Shown here: piece by piece, positions 6,468 to 10,264 of the stretch
How the letters are laid out: the number at the start of each line of letters is the position of its first letter
Position numbering within the stretch: position 1 is the stretch's first letter
From: JAWLFI01 sp041685645
GTDB taxonomy: Bacteria; Bacteroidota; Bacteroidia; Chitinophagales; Saprospiraceae
NCBI GenBank assembly: GCA_041685645.1
Contig: JAWLFI010000099.1
Span: forward strand, 1-10,264
Length of the DNA: 10,264 bases
Direction of reading: 5' to 3'
Translations under genes and position numbers: made by a program
Notes under the pieces: model-generated
The model's input: the letters and a program-made list of their open reading frames with translations, nothing else
Database searches by the model: none
Told to the model about the DNA's origin: nothing

Positions 6468-7501
6468 GCAATCTACGCGCTGCCATCATAGGAGCTACCG
6501 GATTTACCGGAATAGAGCTCGTTCGCCTTCTATCGCAGCACCCGCAAGTCGAGCTTGCGGCACTGACGAGCGAAAGCAAAGCCGGACAATATTACGCTGA
6601 TTTATTTCCACAGTTCCGCGGCCTGATTCATCAACAGTTACAATCTTACGAAGAAGTCAGTCCCAAAGGCATCGATATCTTATTTTTAGCCCTGCCCCAC
6701 CGAGTCTCCATGTCATTCGTTAAAGAGCATCCCGAATGGACGATGCCGATCATCGATCTATCCGGAGATTTTCGCTTAGATGATCCTCAGTCCTATGAAA
6801 AGTGGTACGATAAAAAACACGTCTTGCCTCAACGCGTAGGCGAAGCGGCTTATGGTTTACCCGAACTGCATGCCGAAGAGATTCGCAAAGCGCAACTCAT
6901 TGCCAATCCCGGATGCTTTCCCACCGCTTCGATTTTACCCCTTGCCCCTTTAGTAGCTGAGGGACTCATCGATCCGGGATATTGCATCATCGATGCGAAA
7001 ACGGGCGTTACCGGCGCAGGAGCAAAGCCCAAGCCCGTCAATCACTTTTCCTCAGTCAACGATAATTTTAAAGCCTATGGACTCAAAACCCATCGGCACA
7101 GCATTGAGATACAACAGCAACTCGACCATTTATCTTCCGGAGAAATGCGCATTCAATTTACTCCTCATTTGCTCCCCATAGACCGAGGCATTTTGGCGAC
7201 TTGCTACACGCGTCCTCATCGCGCCATTACCGATGCGGAATTGTACGAACTCTACGACAGTTTTTACCGGGATCAGCCCTTTATTCGGCTCGTCCCCACC
7301 GCGCCCGGCCTAAAACAAGTCCGCGGTTCTAATTTTTGCGATATTTACCTCACCTTTGATGAGAGAACCGGAAACATTATTTCGATGGGCGCTATTGACA
7401 ATTTAGTCAAAGGAGCCGCCGGACAGGCTGTTCACAATATGAATCTGCGCTTGGGCTTAGCTCCTGATGCCGGTTTATCCATTGTCCCCCTGCAACCTTA
7501 A
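6464..7501 (+). CDS. argC: N-acetyl-gamma-glutamyl-phosphate reductase
   Basis: ArgC reduces N-acetylglutamyl-5-phosphate to the semialdehyde with NADPH, linking ArgB and ArgD. The 345-residue protein is the long, type 1 form. The Rossmann loop GATGFTGIELVRLL (10-23) binds NADPH, LALPHRVS and IDLSGDFRLDD follow, NPGCFPTA holds the catalytic cysteine C151, and THRHSIEI provides the catalytic histidine, most likely H212. VTGAGAKPK and the C-terminal DNLVKGAAGQAVHNMNL are also typical. The start overlaps the argD stop by 4 bp, and argJ begins 21 bp after its own stop. No unusual feature was seen. Confidence 0.96.
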   Translation: MSNLRAAIIGATGFTGIELVRLLSQHPQVELAALTSESKAGQYYADLFPQFRGLIHQQLQSYEEVSPKGIDILFLALPHRVSMSFVKEHPEWTMPIIDLSGDFRLDDPQSYEKWYDKKHVLPQRVGEAAYGLPELHAEEIRKAQLIANPGCFPTASILPLAPLVAEGLIDPGYCIIDAKTGVTGAGAKPKPVNHFSSVNDNFKAYGLKTHRHSIEIQQQLDHLSSGEMRIQFTPHLLPIDRGILATCYTRPHRAITDAELYELYDSFYRDQPFIRLVPTAPGLKQVRGSNFCDIYLTFDERTGNIISMGAIDNLVKGAAGQAVHNMNLRLGLAPDAGLSIVPLQP

Positions 7502-7522
7502 ACAAAAATATAGATCAGCAAT

Positions 7523-8740
7523 ATGGAAATGATTCAAAATATTACAAATGTCAGAGGCATTAAATGTTGGGGGCTACATTCCGGCGTAAAATCCATGCGC
7601 CGAGACCTCGGGTTTATCTACTCAGAAGTGCCCGCATCTGTAGCCGCTACCTTCACGCAAAATAAGGTCGTCGCCGAACCGATTAAATTATGCAAAGAGC
7701 TCATCAAGGGAGGAAAAGCGCAAGCTATTGTGGTGAACGCCGGGAACGCCAACGCCTGCACCGGAGAGCAGGGAATGGCCGGAGCGAAAGCCATGGTCTC
7801 AGCCATGGCTGAAGAACTCGACATCCCCGAAGAACTGGTCTTAGTCGCCTCCACGGGTTTGATAGGGCAATCCTTTCCCACAGAGGCCATCGTCAAAGGG
7901 ATTCGGGAAGGCGTGTTGAAACTATCCAATAAAACCAGCGCAGGTTCCTTTTTGGCCAATGCCATTTTGACCACAGATACCTTTGCCAAAGAGGGCTTCG
8001 CGCAGTTTACCATCGGGGATATCACAGTAAATATGGGTGGAGTGGCGAAAGGCTCCGGTATGATCCATCCCAATATGGGCACCATGCTGGCCTTTATCGC
8101 CACGGACATAGCCATCGAGTCCGAGCTCCTTCAGCAAACTGTCCAGGAATGCGTAGATGCCTCATTTAACATGATTACCGTCGATGGGGATTCCTCGACG
8201 AATGATATGTGTGCAGTATTAGCCAACGGAATGGCGGAGAATGAAATGATTACCTCTCGAAAAGATCCCGGATATGACGACTTCAAGAAAACCCTCCTGG
8301 AACTGATGACCCACCTCGCGAAACTCATCGTCTCTGATGGCGAGGGTGCATCAAAGTTCATAGAGTACAAGGTGAGTCATGCCCGCTCAGTAGAGGAAGC
8401 CAGAAAGCTGGTGCGCTCCATTTCCAACTCCAATCTCGTCAAAACAGCCATGTATGGGCGCGACCCCAATTGGGGGCGGATTTTAGCGGCCGCAGGTAAC
8501 GCAGGAGTACCTTTTGACTACACCCTGGCGGATTTATACCTCGGCACCATTGACTCCAACGTCAAAGTTCTGGAAAAGGGCACGCCGCAGGATTACGACA
8601 CCTATTTTATGAAAAAGGTGTTGCGAGAGTCCCATATCACCGTACATCTGGATCTCGGAGTTGGAGAGGCTGAAGCTCTGGGCTGGGGCGCCGATCTCTC
8701 TACGGATTACGTGGTTTTTAATTCGGTCTATACCACTTAA
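7523..8740 (+). CDS. argJ: ArgJ glutamate N-acetyltransferase
   Basis: ArgJ transfers acetyl from N-acetylornithine to glutamate, releasing ornithine and regenerating N-acetylglutamate; some members also use acetyl-CoA. The 405-residue precursor should cleave itself into two chains. The cleavage motif PNMGTMLAF puts the new N-terminal nucleophile at T187. The oxyanion-hole pair is T111-G112 in ASTGLIGQ. Other marks are VVNAGNANACTG, the TTDT segment, GGVAKGSGMIHPNMG, VSDGEGASK and YGRDPNWGR. An in-frame TAG at 7511-7513 limits the start; a second Met at residue 3 is an alternative. The chain ends in NSVYTT where relatives usually end near NADYRT, and it has TTDTFAKE where a proline often follows TTDTF. 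It closes the operon and completes the acetyl cycle, so no argA or argE would be strictly needed. Whether it is mono- or bifunctional cannot be read from sequence. Confidence 0.96.
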   Translation: MEMIQNITNVRGIKCWGLHSGVKSMRRDLGFIYSEVPASVAATFTQNKVVAEPIKLCKELIKGGKAQAIVVNAGNANACTGEQGMAGAKAMVSAMAEELDIPEELVLVASTGLIGQSFPTEAIVKGIREGVLKLSNKTSAGSFLANAILTTDTFAKEGFAQFTIGDITVNMGGVAKGSGMIHPNMGTMLAFIATDIAIESELLQQTVQECVDASFNMITVDGDSSTNDMCAVLANGMAENEMITSRKDPGYDDFKKTLLELMTHLAKLIVSDGEGASKFIEYKVSHARSVEEARKLVRSISNSNLVKTAMYGRDPNWGRILAAAGNAGVPFDYTLADLYLGTIDSNVKVLEKGTPQDYDTYFMKKVLRESHITVHLDLGVGEAEALGWGADLSTDYVVFNSVYTT

Positions 8741-8755
8741 TCTACATTTTCGATA

Positions 8756-8788
8756 ATCTTGTATCAAGATGTGAGTCCCTCTTTTTTT
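8756..8788 (+). terminator. Possible argBDCJ operon terminator
   Basis: ATCTTG (8756-8761) and CAAGAT (8765-8770) form a 6-bp stem with a TAT loop, 15 bp after the argJ stop. A run of seven T (8782-8788) follows, but 11 nt separate it from the stem, more than in a standard intrinsic terminator. Confidence 0.35.
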
Positions 8789-8803
8789 AATGTTTTGGGC
8801 GTC

Positions 8804-8831
8804 CCGCCGCCCCAATCAATTGTGGCGGCGG
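8804..8831. repeat. GC-rich hairpin after argJ
   Basis: CCGCCGCC (8804-8811) pairs perfectly with GGCGGCGG (8824-8831). Inside it CAAT (8813-8816) and ATTG (8819-8822) can extend the pairing. The preceding text TTTTGGGCGTCCCGCC and the later GGCTATCGGTCCTGCGC resemble, from memory, a common Bacteroidota repeat with a GGGCGT...GGGCTATC layout. Confidence 0.6.
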
Positions 8832-8883
8832 CGCTACGATCCAGGCTATCGGTCCTGCGCCTCCCCGGCGGGAGGGCTTGGAC

Positions 8884-8905
8884 CCAGCCGCCTGTCAGCG
8901 GCTGG
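8884..8905. repeat. 8-bp hairpin, 6-nt loop
   Basis: CCAGCCGC (8884-8891) and GCGGCTGG (8898-8905) are exact complements around CTGTCA. It is part of the same GC-rich module as the hairpin before it. Confidence 0.6.
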
Positions 8906-9034
8906 CCTTCCTCATCGCTGACGCGAATGTCGCAGGCACTAACAGGCCTTGCGCGTTTGCCATTGTAGAGGCAGGGCTCCTCCTACCTACGCCACAATTA
9001 TCTTTTTCGAACATTTTGAAAATAACGCACTCCC

Positions 9035-9111
9035 GAACCGCGAAGCGGTGGCATTATTATAGAATGGGTGAACTTAAACGATTACGAACCCAGAATGGGT
9101 GGCATTATTAT
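9035..9111 (+). repeat. Two-copy hairpin repeat with compensatory stem changes
   Basis: Two 26-nt copies, 9035-9060 and 9086-9111, lie 51 bp apart and match at 22 of 26 positions. Both have the form GAACC-NN-GAA-NN-GGTGGCATTATTAT. Copy 1 folds as ACCGC-GAA-GCGGT (9037-9049), copy 2 as ACCCA-GAA-TGGGT (9088-9100). All four differences fall in the stem, and each is matched by its partner, so pairing is kept. The 14-nt tail GGTGGCATTATTAT is identical. The sequence AGAATGGGTG also occurs twice (9061-9070, 9092-9101). Confidence 0.75.
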
Positions 9112-9137
9112 GACGCGCTCCGGCACGCCCACCCATT
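9094..9137. repeat. 9-bp inverted repeat linking two repeat modules
   Basis: AATGGGTGG (9094-9102) is the exact reverse complement of CCACCCATT (9129-9137), with 26 nt between. The left arm lies in copy 2 of the covarying repeat and the right arm in the first GGCACGCCCACC repeat, so this pairing would compete with the small stem of copy 2. Confidence 0.5.
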
Positions 9138-9160
9138 TCCTCCTACTTTTTGAGTGGCCA
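9122..9160. repeat. GGCACGCCCACC repeat, copy A (right arm missing)
   Basis: This 39-nt unit runs from GGCACGCCCACC through CCTACTTTTTGAGTGGCCA. It differs from copy B, 85 bp downstream, by one extra C only. It lacks the AAAAAGTAGG arm that lets copy B fold and passes instead into the CCCCGC hairpin module. Confidence 0.75.
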
Positions 9161-9161
9161 A

Positions 9162-9195
9162 CCCCGCTGCAGCGTGCCTTTATACGCTGGCGGGG
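9162..9195. repeat. Stem-loop between repeat copies A and B
   Basis: CCCCGC (9162-9167) pairs with GCGGGG (9190-9195), and inside it AGCGT (9171-9175) pairs with ACGCT (9184-9188), with a small asymmetric internal loop. It fills the space where the missing right arm of copy A would lie. Confidence 0.55.
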
Positions 9196-9206
9196 CCTTC
9201 GCGCGA

Positions 9207-9253
9207 GGCACGCCCACCATTTCCTCCTACTTTTTGAGTGGCCAAAAAGTAGG
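9207..9253. repeat. GGCACGCCCACC repeat, copy B with complete hairpin
   Basis: The 38-nt shared unit (9207-9244) continues into a perfect stem: CCTACTTTTT (9226-9235) pairs with AAAAAGTAGG (9244-9253) around GAGTGGCC. Translated, it gives the FLLLFEWPKSRQKAP string that I recall from spurious small ORFs in Bacteroidota genomes. The hairpin could end transcription from either side, but no gene is adjacent. Confidence 0.75.
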
Positions 9254-9366
9254 CAAAAAGCCCCCGGCCTGTCCTCGCGGTACCGCTTTCAGCGGCATTT
9301 CGAATCGATAATACAATTCTCAACCTGTCGTTCTATCACTCACTTCACTAAACCCCTAAAAACTCA

Positions 9367-9401
9367 CCCGATGTCTGCTGCAAAGGGCAGCATTCATCGG
9401 G
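9367..9401. repeat. 35-nt stem-loop with symmetric internal loop
   Basis: CCCGATG (9367-9373) pairs with CATCGGG (9395-9401). After three unpaired bases on each side (TCT and ATT), GCTGC (9377-9381) pairs with GCAGC (9387-9391) around AAAGG. The twelve pairs are perfect. On the minus strand the flank continues TGAGTTTTTAGGGGTTTAG, a string I recall from Bacteroidota spacers. Confidence 0.65.
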
Positions 9402-9421
9402 CTCAGACACTACGCGGTTTA

Positions 9422-9469
9422 CCCCGCTAGTCAGCGGGGCCGTTCAGTTCGCTAAGAACGTCAACGGCC
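9422..9469. repeat. Two adjoining stem-loops
   Basis: CCCCGCT (9422-9428) and AGCGGGG (9433-9439) form a 7-bp stem with an AGTC loop. Immediately after, GGCCGTT (9438-9444) pairs with AACGGCC (9463-9469), and inside it GTTC (9447-9450) pairs with GAAC (9456-9459). The two outer stems share the two G residues at 9438-9439, so they cannot both be complete at once. Confidence 0.6.
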
Positions 9470-9684
9470 GCTTGCGAATGGCCGGCACTAAAATGTAAAT
9501 ATCCCTGCACGCAGGGCAGCCCGGTTCCTGGCGCTCTTTTCTTAGGTGTTTGTTCTTTGCTTGCTCGGTGCAGAAAAGGAATCCGGACCCATCAGCAGTG
9601 ATAGCGGCGAGTCTTTTTAGCACCTACACATTACTTTTTCCTTCTTCGACCGACGAAGCACGAAGTGCGAAGGCGGATCTTATA

Positions 9685-9713
9685 CCGACTACGCTGCTAA
9701 GCAGCGTAGCCGG
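9685..9713. repeat. 9-bp hairpin with TAA loop
   Basis: CTACGCTGC (9689-9697) and GCAGCGTAG (9701-9709) are exact complements around TAA. Beyond one mismatch, CCG (9685-9687) and CGG (9711-9713) extend the stem. It directly precedes the 7-bp tandem repeat. Confidence 0.65.
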
Positions 9714-9714
9714 A

Positions 9715-9756
9715 TGACATTTGACCTTCGACCTTTGACATTTGACCTTCTAACTT
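9715..9756. repeat. Heptanucleotide tandem repeat, six units
   Basis: The units read TGACATT, TGACCTT, CGACCTT, TGACATT, TGACCTT, CTAACTT. Units 1-2 recur as units 4-5, so the 15-mer TGACATTTGACCTTC appears at 9715 and 9736, three units (21 bp) apart. On the other strand the core is AAGGTCA. It is outside any gene, and 7-bp units would be open to copy-number change by slippage. Confidence 0.75.
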
Positions 9757-9871
9757 CCCAATGCTGCAGATCAAAAAATGAGAACCCCTCGAAATCGAGA
9801 AGTAAGAGAAAAAACGGTTGAAAATGTACCCTTCTCTTTTCAAGAAACCCGTCTCTCATCCTATCATCTTA

Positions 9872-9899
9872 TCATCCTATGAATCCTAATTCAGACAAT
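9872..9899 (-). repeat. 28-nt ATTGTCTGAATTAGGATT repeat, copy 1
   Basis: Read on the minus strand it begins ATTGTCTGAATTAGGATT and ends in AGGATGA. It matches copy 2 at 10151-10178 in 25 of 28 positions. The GGATGA-like end repeats imperfectly for about 20 nt more (TAAGATGATAGGATGA). I recall ATTGTCTGAATCAGGATTTTCAGGATT-like strings across Bacteroidota spacers. Confidence 0.7.
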
Positions 9900-9922
9900 G
9901 AGGCCCCGCCAAAAACCACAGA

Positions 9923-9940
9923 GCGTACCTTACGGCACGC
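9923..9940 (-). repeat. Small hairpin complete only in minus-strand RNA
   Basis: On the minus strand GCGTGCC pairs with GGTACGC around GTAA using one G-U wobble. On the plus strand the same position is an A-C mismatch, so a functional RNA would be read leftward. It sits 24 nt left of copy 1 of the 28-nt repeat's neighbour region and 33 nt before the similar hairpin at 9973. Confidence 0.5.
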
Positions 9941-9972
9941 AATATTATTTCTCTTGTTTCTCTACCCATAGG

Positions 9973-9989
9973 GCGTCCCTACAGGACGC
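9973..9989 (-). repeat. GCGTCC/GGACGC hairpin
   Basis: GCGTCC (9973-9978) and GGACGC (9984-9989) form a perfect 6-bp stem with a 5-nt loop. On the minus strand it is followed by CCTATGGGTAGAGAAAC. On the plus strand it is followed by TTTAATTCCGTTTTTTT, which looks terminator-like but has no gene in front of it. Confidence 0.55.
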
Positions 9990-10150
9990 TTTAATTCCGT
10001 TTTTTTGATAATGAAGAGTGGGAAAAGGACTTAGGTCGGATATTGTAGAAACGCGATGCTTCACTTCTCTTTTCTAACCCATTGCTCACAATTAGGAACA
10101 AGAAAAAAACAAACCTTTCAAAAAAACAGTCACTAATCAGAGTCGACTTC

Positions 10151-10178
10151 TCATCCTAAAAATCTTAATTCAGACAAT
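10151..10178 (-). repeat. 28-nt ATTGTCTGAATTAGGATT repeat, copy 2
   Basis: The minus strand reads ATTGTCTGAATTAAGATT and ends in AGGATGA, differing from copy 1 (9872-9899) at three positions. Flanks of the two copies are unrelated, so the repeated unit is close to these 28 nt. Confidence 0.7.
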
Positions 10179-10220
10179 AAGTGGTGGACCATTCTGCCGC
10201 TCTGACTTGGCCTCCGCTCT

Positions 10221-10264
10221 TGCACGCCCACCTCTTTCATCGTTCCTTTTTGTAGGCCAAAAAC
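10221..10264. repeat. Degenerate GGCACGCCCACC repeat at the window edge
   Basis: GCACGCCCACC (10222-10232) is followed by a diverged TTTC...TTCCTTTTTGTAGGCCAAAAA, in the same order as copies A and B. It continues past the right end of the window, so a pairing arm may lie outside. Confidence 0.45.

Larger units (their letters stand above)
8741..10264. other. Gene-free mosaic of intergenic repeats
   Basis: About 1.5 kb without a credible gene. The longest open frames (for example 9068-9430) simply translate repeats and contain FLLLFEWP twice. The stretch joins at least eight kinds of module: GC-rich hairpins, a 26-nt covarying repeat, the GGCACGCCCACC repeat, large stem-loops, a 7-bp tandem repeat, small hairpins and a 28-nt repeat. 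Minor elements not listed separately are CTCCC-CGGC-GGGAG (8861-8874), CCCTGC-AC-GCAGGG (9503-9516), TAGGTG (9543-9548) with a distant CACCTA (9621-9626), and CTCGA-AA-TCGAG near 9788. From 9990 to 10150 it is AT-rich with A and T runs and nothing clear. No tRNA, IS ends or transposase remnant was found. Confidence 0.7.

Noticed and set aside
7618..8115. 165-residue antisense open frame inside argJ
   Set aside because: It is a low-complexity shadow rich in Ala, Pro and Ser, produced by the codon pattern of argJ.
8759..9153. Two overlapping small open frames rich in Pro, Arg and Ser after argJ
   Set aside because: They cross GC-rich palindromes, overlap each other in different frames, and show no conserved motif.
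9122..9253. CRISPR-like spacing of direct repeats
   Set aside because: Only two good copies, different lengths, an intervening stem-loop rather than a spacer, and no cas gene.
9068..9430. 120-residue open frame in the repeat island
   Set aside because: It translates two copies of the same repeat (FLLLFEWP twice) and several hairpins; there is no domain, and its composition is that of repeat DNA.
9541..9626. Possible structured RNA closed by TAGGTG and CACCTA
   Set aside because: The closing arms are 6 bp with a 72-nt interior and no strong internal fold; chance pairing in a repeat-rich region is likely.

Overview
The window reads as chromosomal DNA from a member of the Bacteroidota. RecA has the DAEHAFD and MFGNPETTTGGNALKFY wording usual in that phylum. 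None of the seven genes has a Shine-Dalgarno sequence; their starts sit behind A-rich leaders. Matches to the Bacteroidota promoter (TTTG, about 19 bp, TAnnTTTG) lie upstream of argB and recA. The gene-poor stretches hold short hairpin modules of the kind scattered through Bacteroidota intergenic DNA. A Saprospira-like lineage is possible but cannot be shown from this sequence.

Layout, all genes on the plus strand: a class III aminotransferase of unknown substrate (106-1308); a 510-bp spacer with a terminator-like repeat and a cluster of GC-rich palindromes; recA (1819-2868) with an apparent promoter and a leader of about 100 nt; a ligase-associated beta-CASP exonuclease (2926-3936), 57 nt after recA and possibly co-transcribed with it; a 508-bp spacer that may hold a decayed minus-strand gene, a perfect 10-bp hairpin and the argB promoter; then the tight operon argB-argD-argC-argJ (4445-8740), with overlaps of 17 and 4 bp and one gap of 21 bp.

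The four arg genes encode a complete cyclic acetylated route from glutamate to ornithine. ArgJ moves acetyl from N-acetylornithine to glutamate, ArgB phosphorylates N-acetylglutamate, ArgC reduces it to the semialdehyde, and ArgD transaminates that to N-acetylornithine, which returns to ArgJ. No carbamoyltransferase, argG, argH or argR is present here. ArgB lacks the N-terminal helix associated with arginine feedback inhibition in related kinases, and an in-frame stop rules out a longer start.

The last 1.5 kb (8741-10264) has no credible gene. It is a mosaic of hairpins, paired repeats, a 7-bp tandem repeat and two copies of a 28-nt repeat. The best structural signal is a 26-nt repeat at 9035-9060 and 9086-9111. 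All four of its differences are compensatory changes in a 5-bp stem around a constant GAA loop. I see no defence system, transposase, CRISPR array or new multi-gene system. The least explained content is this repeat mosaic and the possible pseudogene.
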